64,000 nucleotides of DNA from Xiphophorus maculatus (Eukaryota > Chordata > Actinopteri > Cyprinodontiformes > Poeciliidae): positions 23,400,288 through 23,464,287 of the forward strand of contig NC_036450.1 in assembly GCF_002775205.1 (NCBI RefSeq). The letters run 5' to 3'. The notes under the pieces were generated by a model that was not told where the DNA came from, made no database searches, and saw nothing but the letters and a program-made list of their open reading frames with translations. Below are positions 12,540-23,503 of this stretch, piece by piece. Positions within the stretch are counted from its first letter, which is position 1. Every line of letters begins with the position of its first letter. Both the position numbers and the translations under genes were made by a program.

Positions 12540-13123
12540 TGTTAAAGCAACAAATCTCTAGGAGGCAGATATCAGAATAAAGATGCAAGTTTATTAAAAC
12601 AATTGCAATTGGAGAAAGGTCATTTAACACACAGCGGTCAACAGCACACATGAGTGTCAAAGAATCTCTCTGGCTGCGTCGCCTGGGCAGCCTCCTCTTA
12701 TACAGACTCAAACACGTAGCCAATGGCGGGAGCATTAACCACACAAAGAAAGAAAAAAAAAACATAACTACAGACAGTTTCTTCTTGACGATAGGGCATA
12801 GGTGACACACAGGTCATCTGGTGGAAACATCTGCAGTTTCGAAACGTTGTGACACCTTAACCACAAACACTTCTGCATATGACACTTTTACTGACCTTTC
12901 GTTGTACGCGGTTTACTTGCAGAATCAACAGGTTATTCTTAGATAGTTAAGTGAGACAAGAAACCCTATCTGTTTGTCCTTCTGTTCAACTCACAAGTCT
13001 CGCATCCGTGCAACTCAGGGGCCCCAATTAACGGTGGCTGCTGAGTGAGCTAGATTGTCTCCATAGAACAGACAATTGTCACCCTTAACCTGCAGTCAGT
13101 GTCAGAAACTGTGACCTTTAACA
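12540..13123 (-). mobile_element. Solo LTR of a retrotransposon
   Basis: Read on the minus strand it starts TGTTAAAG and ends CTTTAACA, an 8-base terminal inverted repeat with TG...CA ends. Inside, in order, are a TATA-like box (TGTATAAGAGG, near 12698-12706) and a poly(A) signal AATAAA (12590-12595), the arrangement of an LTR promoter and R/U5 region. No internal retroelement coding region or second LTR adjoins, so it looks like a recombination remnant. No convincing target-site duplication was found (TATGG against TATTT). Superfamily not assigned. Confidence 0.68.
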
Positions 13124-15847
13124 TATTTAACATATAAGAATAAATGAGTAATAAGATTAAATGAGTAAAACAATCAATAGTAAGGTAATAATCAATAAAC
13201 ACAAATAATAAAAGTAATCAAGTAAGTAAAAAGTAATTACTAATAATAATAAAAGTATTCAAAAGTATTCAAACCTTTATGAAATAATAGTCATTAATAA
13301 TTTACTTCAACAATGGACTTCACGTTTACACTGATTAGTTTCTACACTTTCCCATAAACCTGCATTGTTTTCTGAAACCAGCAGAAGTCACCCTCTCTGC
13401 ACACACACATACACACGCCCACATAAAAAGAAAAAAATGACTCCAGTCCCTAAATCAGACTATCAAATTAACCTGAATAACAAAAACACATCTCTAATTT
13501 TAGACCATATTTGGTTGCACAAAAACTAAGTGACTCATGGAACATGAAAATGACTCACCTGCAATCGAAACGCCTCCTGTTGTTTACCACCATGCAATGG
13601 TGACTGAGGTCAGAACTGGTTGAGCAGGTTTCTGGTGTTGTGGGGAAGCTGTTAGGACATGCCAGTGTGTCTGAAAGACTTACTCACAGCCATTGTCTAT
13701 GTAGCTGAGTGAAGCTACATCTGAAGACTAAGGAAAAGGCTTCATCCCTGAGTCTGTGGCAGGGGAGCGTCCACTATATGATGTAATGTTAGCGGTAGTA
13801 GGTGTAGAAATATGCCTCTCTGTCAGAAGTCACGGAGGTGAAACAATGGATTGGAAGCACATGACAAATTATCAGGGGATCTGGTGAAAACTGTGTCAAA
13901 GGTGTGCCTCCCATTACGTTGTTAGTCTAGCAGCATTTCAGAAAAAGAACAGTCACACTTCATAATAGTAGTGTGATATACGGGGCTACCCTGTATGGGG
14001 CTAAAACGATGCCAAAATTGAAAAATGACACTGAACAGAAACATTGACCTTTTAAAATTTGATCTTAACTGAAGATATTAACATTAACCGGAAGCACTGA
14101 AAAGCGCTGAAAGTGAAACAAAAATTGATCATGAGACCCCAGATATGTACAACAAAGCAAATGACTCATGACCAGTTTTCAAAGACAGTTTTTTCCTCTC
14201 TGACAGTTTGTTCAGTGTTGCAGGTTTTCACTTTGAATTATTCGCACAGTTTTTTAGCTTGTGTGGGCACGTTTGAGGGGCGGGGTAGCGCTTCACGGCC
14301 GATATCATGTGGGTGTATTATACAAGCAGACACTATGCTGACTGTGCAAACATATTTTCTGCTAAAAGGTATGCATTGGCGGCTTCGCATTAAGGTGGAA
14401 CAAGAGCCCTTCTTTTTTTATTGTTTCTTTGTTTTCAAAGATGTTTTGAATCACGTGTAATTTTCTTTCTACTTCTCAAATTGCACACCACTTTGTGTTG
14501 GTCTTTCACACAAAATTCCAGTGACATGTACTCACGTTTGTGGTTTCAATGTGATGAAATATGGAACAGTTCAATTCTGTAAACATGCACATGTGGGGTC
14601 AAAATCAAATCAAAAAGACAACTGACATATTAAGTCAGTAAAAAGCTTGTTTTGGAGGGTAAAATGGAAAAGTCAATCATAGCTTTTTGATTCCATTTCG
14701 CACTCTCCTACATTTACATAATCACAATCTCCTAGTGGAGCTCGTGAAAGAGTGACACAGTTAAGTTTTTCAATCAAGGAGAGCAGATAAGGCAATGTTG
14801 CATGGCAAAACAGTGCAGCCATTGTTTTGGACAAAGACTATTTAGTCAAAGGCTTATTTGCGATCCCAGTCCTTGGTTGAACATTTTAATTTACAACAAA
14901 GTAGAACTAATCAGTCTATACATAAACACATGTTGACCAAAACTGACAGAAGGTACATGGCGACGCATAGAAATAACTTATTATCCAGTCACAGCAAAGT
15001 ATCTCAGTTTACATTGGTTTGTTTCACAGAAACTCTAAAGACGTGCTATGTGTAGAAAAGTGCTACTCTTATTTTTTAAATAACGTCCAGCACTTTTGTT
15101 TCATTATGCCACAACTGTGCTTGGAAAAGGAGCTGCGTCAGCGGCATAACGTGACCAGGGTGCGGCTCCGCTCTGAAAGGAAGGCCTTCTGCCCCGGAGC
15201 GTTGACAAAGGGTAAAATGACACTCTACAGCCAATGATTTACCCACAGCTCTGCCCCGACCGGTCGTTAAAACAGGAACCTGTTTTAATCGTCCAGAGAT
15301 CCTACAATGAAACTAGACGCAAGTTTCCAAACGCAGGAGAAAGTGAACACTGAAACCAGCAAGATGACGACTTCCTAAGATCGTCTGCAAAACGTGTCTC
15401 ATCATGCCTTCCGACATTCCTCAACCCCGAGCTCACTGTCCCTTCTCCGAATTGATCTTTGACCAGCTCTTCGGTGTGCCGCGGTGCTCTACATTTCAAC
15501 ACGGCACATTCCAGAAATTCCAAGGGTTTTGAAAGATTAAGTGAGCTAAGAAGAGGACGTCCGGTCTGCCGGATGACAACGAGGCCCGTGACTCACGCAG
15601 GACAGCACAATGACGCAACGGGACAATGGAGTTTCACAGAAACCGTGTTTTTGTTCCGTTTATTTAAGGAAATACGTATCAACGTCAAAAGCTCAACAAC
15701 AAAAGGTTTAAAATTAATTCAAACAACGAGAGGAACATTTTTTATGAAAAATGTGTAAAAAAAAAAAAAATATATGAATATTTTTTTTTTTACATTTTCT
15801 TGCAATCAGACTGAACAATTGTAGCCATTTAATATATACAATTTACA

Positions 15848-15853
15848 TTTATT
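15848..15853 (-). terminator. Candidate poly(A) signal of f2rl1 copy A
   Basis: AATAAA on the minus strand, about 600 bases past the stop. A second candidate lies near 15660. Confidence 0.4.
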
Positions 15854-16220
15854 TCCTATATAGTATAAATAAAAATATACACTAACCGGCTATAAAATAG
15901 ATAAATACCGAATTCTTGTTTTTCTATATCCATCAGATCGTTTGAAAGTAGAAATGTCCACCTTTTATAAACTCATCAGGACTTTTGAGGACGTTTTTCT
16001 TTGTCTATGCAAAAGTTAGAAATATTGGCTTCAATTGGTAAGTGGTAATAATCTCGTAATCTTTTCATTTCATGTTTGACTCAAGACTGGCAGTTAAGAA
16101 AAAGCAGATCCGACCTTAAACACTGGAAATCTGCGCTGTCCAGGAAAATCCCACTTAATGCATCTCATGCCATAAATGTCAGTCTTTAACAGTTGACCCA
16201 CACGCTTACATCTATTTACA

Positions 16221-16275
16221 CATAACATAACATAACATAACATAACATAACATAACATAACATAACATAACATAA
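16221..16275. repeat. (CATAA)11 pentanucleotide repeat in the f2rl1 copy A 3' UTR
   Basis: Eleven uninterrupted CATAA units (TTATG in the transcript), about 170 bases downstream of the stop codon. Confidence 0.97.
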
Positions 16276-16447
16276 AACATATAATGATTCACAGTTTAAC
16301 ACTGAGCAGCTCCTGGTAACGTCACACATCACAAGCTGCAGTCCTATCGAGGTTCAGAGTTCATCTTTGGTCGGGTTCACGGTGGACGACAACATCAGTG
16401 CAGAAGAGTGGAAGCACCCACAGCGTGGAGCAGTCTGGGCTCCGTTG

Positions 16448-19045
16448 CTAACAGGTGCTGTTCTCCGTGTTGGTGCTCGCCGACACGAACAACCGGCTCT
16501 TCCTGGAGTACTTCATGGAGCTGTACGAGGCCTTCTCCTGTTCCACGGTTCTGTTGCTGCGGCACAGCAGCGTGTTCTTCACGTGCTCCCTGAACTCGTC
16601 CGACACAAAGTAGTAGATGAAAGGGTCCAGGCAGCTGTTGAGGCTCGCCAGACACAGCGACGTGATGTAAAAGCCGTAGCCTTTGTCTACCATTTCGGTT
16701 TTCACCAGGACATAGTGCACCACCAGCATTACGTTGCTGGGGACGAAGCAGACGAGGAAGGTCACCAGGACAACCAAGATCAACACGACGGCTTTGCGCC
16801 GTGTCTTTGTCGCACTGCTGTCCACCGTGTTGCTCCCCAGAGTTTTGAGCAGCAACACGTACGCCACAATGAGTACGATGCAAGGGATGAAGAATGAGAC
16901 TGTGGCCATGAACATGAAGTAGAAGAATGGGTACTTGATAAAAGGGTAGGGGTCTTCGGCATTTGGATCTATGACGATCACGTCATGGCAGGTTGTCATG
17001 TTCGTGCCCTTGATCTTAGTTGTGTGATTGTACAGGTACAGAGGAATGGAGGTGATCCAAATGAAAACCCAGATAGCCACACAGACGCTGATAGCGACTT
17101 TGTTGTTCTTCCTTTGCGAACTCAGCGGGTTTGCCACGACCCAGTACCTCTGCACGCTGAGGCAGGTGATGAACAGCACCGAACAGTACATGTTCCCATA
17201 GAAGAAGCTCACCAGGACTTTGCACAGGGGCTCCCCGTAGAACCAGTTGTTTCCATTTACGTGGTAGGAAATTTTCAGAGGCATCCAGGCAACGAACAGC
17301 AGGTCGGCCAAGGCAAGGTTGGCCATGTAGATGGAGGAAGGGTGCTTCTTCTTGGTTCTGAAGAGGAACACCCATATGGCCATCCCATTTGCAATTAGGC
17401 CCACCACGAACACAATGGTGTAGATGATCGGGAAGAACACGGTGGTAAGCCCGCTCTGCAGTATATCTAATGCTACATCATCAATAGCTGTTCCATCCTT
17501 AGTCAGTATTCCAATAATACTTCGCCCTGAAATAGACAAAGATAAAAGAGATGTTAGAATAAAAGGCGATTCTTGTATGGTATACTTCTCTCCTCTGGTT
17601 AGTGGTTTGCTTATGGCTACATAGCTGTTCAGTTCTAATCTCTTGACTTCAATTGATAGTCATATTTTTTCATAGGCAGGTAAGAAGGTTTGGATGTTAA
17701 TCTACTGTTTTGACAATAGGAAACATGACATTAAAGTAACTTTAGGAACAGAATTATTTCGACGTTGGTAGTGGAAGGCTGAATGTCTGGCACTCTTCCT
17801 TCAAACAGGACTTGTGTGAAGTTCTCAGCCAAAATGACAAGGATACTTCTAAAAGATTACACATAAATGACTTTCCATAAATGTTTAACGCATGACTGTA
17901 GTTGCAGCTTCAGTCATGTTTAAACATAATACACTTCCTTGTGTTTATTTAGGAAATATGAAACCCATAAAGAATTTGAGAGGGAAATCAAGCTCCGTCT
18001 CAGACAATAGAGTCTATTATAGTGTTAGGTCACAGTTTAAGACAGTAATTCATAAACGCATCAAACAAGTATGACTGGCTTCTACCGCACAAACACCTTG
18101 TACCATGGAAAAAGAATGGTGGTGATAGAGGCATGATATGGGCTGGCATTCCAGACACAGGACACTACGCACATTTCAGTGACTCTAAAAACAAGGAGGC
18201 CAGGTTTTCTGCAATCAGATGTAAGGCAATCAGACTCTCAGCTGAAGCTTGGGAGAAACTGGGTCATGCAGAGAGACGTCAGACCCCAAAACACCACAAA
18301 ATCAGGAATAGAATTAGGGATGCACCAATTTATCGGTGCCGATTTCCTTAATTTTGGGAGAATTGGCCAACTTTGGAATCGGCAGGTTAGGCTTTTTAAA
18401 GATCGGTAATGTGTGAGTGATCAGAAAAAAGGCAATCAGTGCATCCTAAATAGAATCCAGTGAAAGGTCGTAGGAAAGTCTTTAGAGCAAACGCTGTACA
18501 TTTCAACAAACTAGCAGTGATGTTGTTTAAATAAATCACCTAAAAGTCACTTATTAGGTCACACAGAGCAGCTGATGGCGGGGAGTGTATCATTTGCTTT
18601 TCTACATACATTTTTCTTATATAGTCACACACACACACACACATATATATATGTATGTATATATATTAGTACTTAGCTGTACGTTATTTTAATTAAAACG
18701 GTAAAACTCTAAAACGACAAAAAAATTCATTAATAAATAGTAGTTACTATGGTTACTTTCTTGCTTAGGCAGATTGCAGTTTCTTTGTAATTTACCAGAT
18801 CAAAAATGTGAAAAATAAAATCCTAAGTGAATCTCCATGAGGTCTAAACCACCTGACATAAAACATTAACATTATTATCGCAGCCTCTTTGCTCTGCGAT
18901 AGGTAAAAGCCGTGCCTCGCGACCCCTCCATATCCATAAAACGTCGACGTAACAGAAAGAGAACAGGCTTTGACTTACCTTGTGCATTAACAGCAAAAGC
19001 AAAGCCGATAACCAGCAGAAGCGACAATATCCACCCTGAATTCAT
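16448..19045 (-). CDS. f2rl1: Protease-activated receptor 2-type GPCR, copy A (full CDS, two exons)
   Basis: Exon 1 is 18979-19045 and exon 2 is 16448-17526, joined in phase 1 (donor CACAAG|GTAAGTC, acceptor TATTTCAG|GGCGAAG), giving 381 aa. Residues 1-22 form a signal peptide. The spliced junction reads AQGRSIIGILTKDG; cleavage after Arg24 would expose SIIGIL, close to the PAR2-type SLIG ligand. Seven hydrophobic helices follow. Family marks: RTKKKHPSSIYMANLALADLL at ICL1/TM2, Cys124 pairing with the Cys of TTCHDV in ECL2 (Cys202), VQRYW in place of DRY, a PSN motif in TM6, and DPFIYY as the NPxxY equivalent. The Ser/Thr-rich tail offers phosphorylation sites. The family is activated by trypsin-like proteases and couples to Gq and other G proteins. 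A tandem paralog lies at 23504-25989. Confidence 0.95.
17527..18978 (-). other. f2rl1 copy A intron
   Basis: A 1.45 kb phase-1 intron. It carries a hAT MITE with a perfect 8-base duplication (18315-18448) and a short CA/TA run near 18626-18665. Sequence at 18080-18300 looks like a decayed transposon fragment of unknown type. Confidence 0.65.
18307..18456. mobile_element. hAT-type MITE with 8-base target-site duplication
   Basis: Element 18315-18448 has ends TAGGGATGCAC and GTGCATCCTA (inverted) and is flanked on both sides by the perfect 8-base duplication AATAGAAT (18307-18314 and 18449-18456). The duplication length and GGATGCACC-type terminus fit hAT non-autonomous elements. Too short to code. 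Confidence 0.88.
18979..19045 (-). CDS. f2rl1: f2rl1 copy A exon 1 (signal peptide)
   Basis: Encodes MNSGWILSLLLVIGFAFAVN then Ala-Gln and the first base of a Gly codon, ending at a consensus GTAAGT donor. It is a textbook signal peptide with a hydrophobic core and small residues near the end. A TTTAAAG TATA-like sequence lies about 60 bases upstream on the minus strand. Confidence 0.9.
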
Positions 19046-19395
19046 GTCTGTGCGCTCAGGACTCGAAGTTCTGCTGCTGGTCGTCTCTCACTTGATCTTT
19101 CGTCTTTAAAACATGCCTAATAAGATCTCGCTCGCTGGAGGACACACCCCGAGACTACCTGTCCATAGTCCGTGCATGCGCACTGAAAGGATGTGTAATG
19201 CGCGCGGTAGTTCCCCCCCTTTGGTTTCCATGGCACTCAACTTGTACAATAATAAACAGATAATTTAGATAAAAGCTTATGAATGCGGGAATACTTAAAT
19301 ACTGCAGTATGAAACATTTATTTTTAAGCGTGGGAAAAAAATTTATATCTTGGTATCGATTAACCCTAGTTAAAAAGAAGTGTATATATATTTTC

Positions 19396-19426
<31 letters not shown>

Positions 19427-20333
19427 ATTTATTTCACAGGAAATTTATCATGTAAATAATTGATAAATGCACATAAAGTGTACACAATTGTTGGTTGATT
19501 TACATTTCCAACCTCTTTCCATCTTTAATAAGTTGTCCATCCTGCCCAATACTATCCTGAGAAACACAGCATTATGTAAAGCAATTAAAAAGATGCAATA
19601 ACCAGCGGGTTGCGAACGAAACAACTTTTAGCTTAGAACACCGGTATTACATTTTCTTTGGTAGGAGTCAACCAGGATGTTGACTCGGCAATATTTACCC
19701 TGTCTGTTTCAGATAATCAAAAAATAAATAAAAATGTGTTAATACACAGAAATAATCAGAATAAATGAATAAATGTTTGTTGTTCTTTTATTTGCCTTAC
19801 TCTTATGTGCTTGTTTTGTCGTCTTCATGTCATGCTTCTGTTTATTTTTATTATTTTCCTATCCATGTTGCATTGTTTCATACATCTACCAGAGATTGTA
19901 TTTTTGTTAAATAAAAAAAAAAAAAGAAGCAGTGTTGCTATCAAGTCAAGCCATATAAGTTGTAGTATGCCCCACGGATGAAGGACGGCACTTTACGGAT
20001 GAATTTTAACTTAACTTTGAACAACGTTTACAACGTAAATTGGTACATTTCATTTATAGGCAACATTTTGTCCACACACTATATTGCAAAATGTTCTCGT
20101 ATTCATTCTTGACCTGTTGTCAAGAATAAATACAAAACAATTCTTGTTTTGTGCTGCATAAATACGCAGATGTGCAATTAAAAAAGAGGAACACGAATGA
20201 ATACACGTTACATGCTGACTTCCACTGTTCATTTATAAGACTCAAGTTGTTCAACTGACCAAATGACAGGTAACTCCATGAATGCAGCGATTTCATATTG
20301 TTTTATTGTTCAGTGAAGGATTTTTAGGCTAAC
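19046..20333. other. Region between f2rl1 copy A and the unidentified gene
   Basis: The first 150 bases upstream of f2rl1 copy A are moderately CpG-rich and probably its promoter. Then come an (AAT)n run at about 19398-19424 and AT-rich unique-looking DNA. No exon is recognised. Confidence 0.55.
20302..20307 (-). terminator. Poly(A) signal of the unidentified gene
   Basis: AATAAA on the minus strand, 27 bases downstream of the TAG stop, giving a very short 3' UTR. Confidence 0.55.
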
Positions 20334-20838
20334 CTACACATTCAGTCCACTATTGTTTGGCACTGCGGCGGCAGGGTTTTCTTTCTTGAGAATAAAATTC
20401 TCCAGTTCTTCATAGGCCTCCATCAGAAGATGTTGCTCCTTTGGCGTGAGATATGGCGCACAAATGTTATTCACGGTAACGTCAAGAGTTTCTGTTATTG
20501 ATGCTGTGGCCTCTTCAAGAAATCTGTGGATGCAAGTTTACCTGAGTTATTCTTGGCCTTAGTTTTAAAGTCTCAAAAGCGTGGCTGCGTAGAAAATGTT
20601 TAATTATTTACCTTTCACTTACCATGAAAACAGCTATTAGCACTCCGCTGTGTTTTATTACAGCTATGCAGCTACTGTTTATGGAAATATACCCGAGAAA
20701 TGTTCTGACTCCCCCAACAGTTCCGATTAGCTCCTTCGAAAAGAAAATTGTTGTGGTTGCAAAAGTTTGCAACAACAATTCAATAGATAGTGACACCTCC
20801 AGATCACCTGATAAAGAAGGTTTTCTAAGTGATGACAT
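20334..20838 (-). CDS. Unidentified small gene, two coding exons, 138 aa or longer
   Basis: I do not recognise the product. The terminal exon 20334-20523 encodes 62 open codons (starting FLEEATASITETLDVTV, including YLTPKEQHLLMEAYEELENF) to a TAG, with codon usage that looks coding. It has a CATCCACAG acceptor, and an AATAAA lies 27 bases after the stop. The upstream exon 20612-20838 ends GAAAG|GTAAAT; joining it (phase 2, AG|A = Arg) keeps one frame through VSER|FLEEA across an 88-base intron. The first ATG at 20838 has A at -3, but a TTTATCAG acceptor inside the frame (near codon 11) could mean an earlier exon lies upstream. The first exon encodes two hydrophobic stretches, the second an amphipathic acidic helix-like C-terminus. 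A stronger-looking donor (ATG|GTAAGTG) 9 bases earlier would break the frame. The terminal exon is the firmer part. Confidence 0.5.
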
Positions 20839-23503
20839 TCTGGGACATTTTTTGTTTTTAGGAAATCTAGGTGTGTCCTGATGCAGTTACACATTAGTCA
20901 TTAAAATGTGGAAACAGTGAAACCGACAAGTTTTATGTTTCTGAAAAAAACGTCTATTAACTAAAAGCCACAAATAAACAAAAAAGACCAGCTCCTTCTT
21001 CATGAGAACACGACAGGCTCCCTGTGACGCTAGTTTGGACCAATGAACTATTGAAAGTGTCCCGACTGTGAAAACCCACATGGACAGGCTGCACAACAGG
21101 TTTGACCATATATTTTGACCATATATGGTCAAAATATGGCATTTTGACCATATTTTAAGTTTTGTTTGTGTAAAAATTGACTTTTTTGTTAGCTTTACAT
21201 CATGTTATCATGTTATTCCCTCATCAAAAACATTCCTGGAGTGCTGCTTTGATTCTTTCATGTATGTTTGAGAAGTCCTTTAATCTCCCATGGCAACCTG
21301 TGCAAAACGCCTGTTTGGACCCAGCTCCGCCTTCGAGGACGGAGCTCCTCCTCAGAGTCGCAGTTTCCAAGTTTTTAATTTTGAGGAAACTGAGAAACAT
21401 TTTCAGCAGCCCTCCCCCGTGACTGTCCCACTCAGCTCCTTCAGACAAGGCAGTAACAATTAGTAAACACTTGGTGGAACTGCATCTTCTGAGCACATTA
21501 TAGGACATCAGCGTCTCAGTGAAACGCTGATGAAAACGTTGTTAAAGGGTCAATAGAAGCCATTTTGCGATGACTTCCTGAAGGCGGAGTTTCAGAAAGA
21601 GCAGAAGTTTTTAAAGAGACAGAGGCCCAACTTCAAGGCGTTAAAATACAAAGTCACATTTCTTTCTGTGGGCAGGAAAGATCCGTAGAATTTGAAGAAG
21701 ACTCAAACTGAAGTAGCCAACTATTTTACAATGACTGCCTGTCCATCTATGGTAGGAAGACAAAATTATACAGAGTCACAGTTGGTCAGTAAGCTAATTA
21801 GTTTGGCCATAATTGTTTTTGGTGATTTAACACTCAAAGTTCACAGTATTGAAATGGTGCATGGCCAACCCTGAAAAGAGAACAAATGGTAAACATGTGT
21901 GTTATGAAAATAAGGAACAACTATAGTTTGACCTTTCCAACAGCTGCCATACAGTACACACTCAGCTACACGCGCCTCTTTAAAAGGTCATTTTTAGTTC
22001 CACCTGCAGCAGCTTAATATTTGATTAATCTCACTGCAATCGTCTAGTAACAGTTATAAAAACTTTTAAAAGACATTCTTTGGATGTGAGAAATGTTTGA
22101 ACTTTATGTTACCCACAGGTTGAATATTAACTGGGTTGTATTACAAGACGAAAACCAGAAACCCTTAAAAGGAGTAAAATGTCCATTTGAACACATAGAT
22201 CATTTTTGCTTGACAAAAATTGGCCTAAAAAAAGGGCTATGTTTAAAATGATTACTATGCAGAATGTGTGTTGTACGAGTGACTAACAAAGCTGGGGTAA
22301 ATAAAGGTGTTGGAGGTATCAGAAGGAGTTGTGTTCAAAGTAGGTTAAAGAAGTGTCCAGCACATATAAACTGTTTTTTTTTTTATTGTTAAACACATAA
22401 TTGAGCATAAAATGATCAAATTCAAACTCTGAGAGAAGCTTCTTGATAAAATTATTAGTAATTTTGAATTCAGCAGAAAAAACACAATGTTTTCCCCATT
22501 TATCCATAATATCCCTAATCTGAGTTTTACTAAACCGATGCGTTTACAGACCAAAAACAAAATGGGAGTTTCAGCTTTTGAATGCATTTGGTTTGCAAAG
22601 ATGTCTCAGTGCTCGTCTTCAGTCCGAGCCAATTAAGATAAAACTGGCTGATTTTGATCACTGACTGGCAAATCCCCAATTTAAACCAACTACATATTCA
22701 GTGTGCATCCATGTTCTTCAATCCAAATTCAAATGAGTTGATTCAGGTAAAGATTTACAATGTAAATGAAACAGGTTTGTCCATGCAGGAAGCAGGAAGA
22801 GCTGGACTAATAGTTGGGCCAACGACTCCACTTTTGCTCCTTGCAACATGAAAGTTTGCAAATTAGCTTGGGAGGTTTAGCAGAGGTGTAGCTTTAATTA
22901 TTGTGTTTATGATTTTCTTTCGACTAAATTCTGCAAATTGAAAAAGATTTGCTTGAACATTGTGATTCTAAATATTTTTTTTCCCCCTTTCGGTTTGACA
23001 AAGGCTAAAATGCATGGTTATACAAAAATATATATAAAAGAAGTCAATTATTAAGGTAGTTTTACATAATTTAATAGGTAAAAGGTGCCATTAACTAATT
23101 GATTTACAGTCTTGTCGCACACAAAAAAGGCTACATTCATTTACCTAAAACCACAACATTAGTATCTTCTATCATCAAGGTAACTGGTCAAAAATAGCAA
23201 TAAAATGAGGCATGTAGCAGAATACATAAAATATATATAAAAAAAAACAGATAAAAAAAACTGTACAAATTATTTTTCAAAAACAAATATTCACCATGCA
23301 AAAAAAGCTCTAGAAAATCATAGACCTGTTCCCAACTGCTCTATCTCAAGATCTATTTTCTCTCAAACCTGAGTTTAACTCGCAAACTCTTCACCCTGTG
23401 AGCGGTCTGATGGGGGTCGCACTAAACTTCCCCGCTGGACATCCTCCACGCTCCTTCAGAGCGTCGCGCTAAGACCACGGGAGGGTTAATAACGACACCG
23501 CCA
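20839..23503. other. Region between the unidentified gene and f2rl1 copy B
   Basis: It holds imperfect inverted and direct copies of TTTTGACCATAT (21100-21160) and a decayed repeat at about 21165-21665 that resembles the TTAA-flanked MITE at 41089-41671. AT-rich DNA follows, then the copy B 3' UTR from about 23250. No convincing exon is seen, though a 5' exon of the unidentified gene could be hidden here. Confidence 0.5.
21165..21665. mobile_element. Decayed copy of a TTAA-type non-autonomous element
   Basis: It shares ordered similarity with 41089-41671: GTAAAA(A/C)TGACTTTTTT...CATCATGTTA at the left, and AAGAGCAGAAG(T/C)TT.TTAAA.AGACAGAG.CCCAA near the right. Neither end is intact. Confidence 0.5.

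Larger units (their letters stand above)
11220..16447. other. Intergenic region, ch25h-like to f2rl1 copy A
   Basis: After the ch25h-like 3' UTR (to about 11660) come AT-rich DNA with a short TA run near 12355, a solo LTR (12540-13123), a Tc1-like terminal fragment (14490-14585, CTTTGTGTTGGTCTTTCACA), a perfect 22-base palindrome at 15267-15288 (TTAAAACAGG, AA, CCTGTTTTAA), and the f2rl1 copy A 3' UTR from about 15850. No exon is recognised. A 115-codon frame at 14113-14460 shows no homology I can name. Confidence 0.55.

Noticed and set aside
14113-14460. 115-codon plus-strand frame
   Set aside because: No recognisable motif, AT-driven composition, near repeat fragments.
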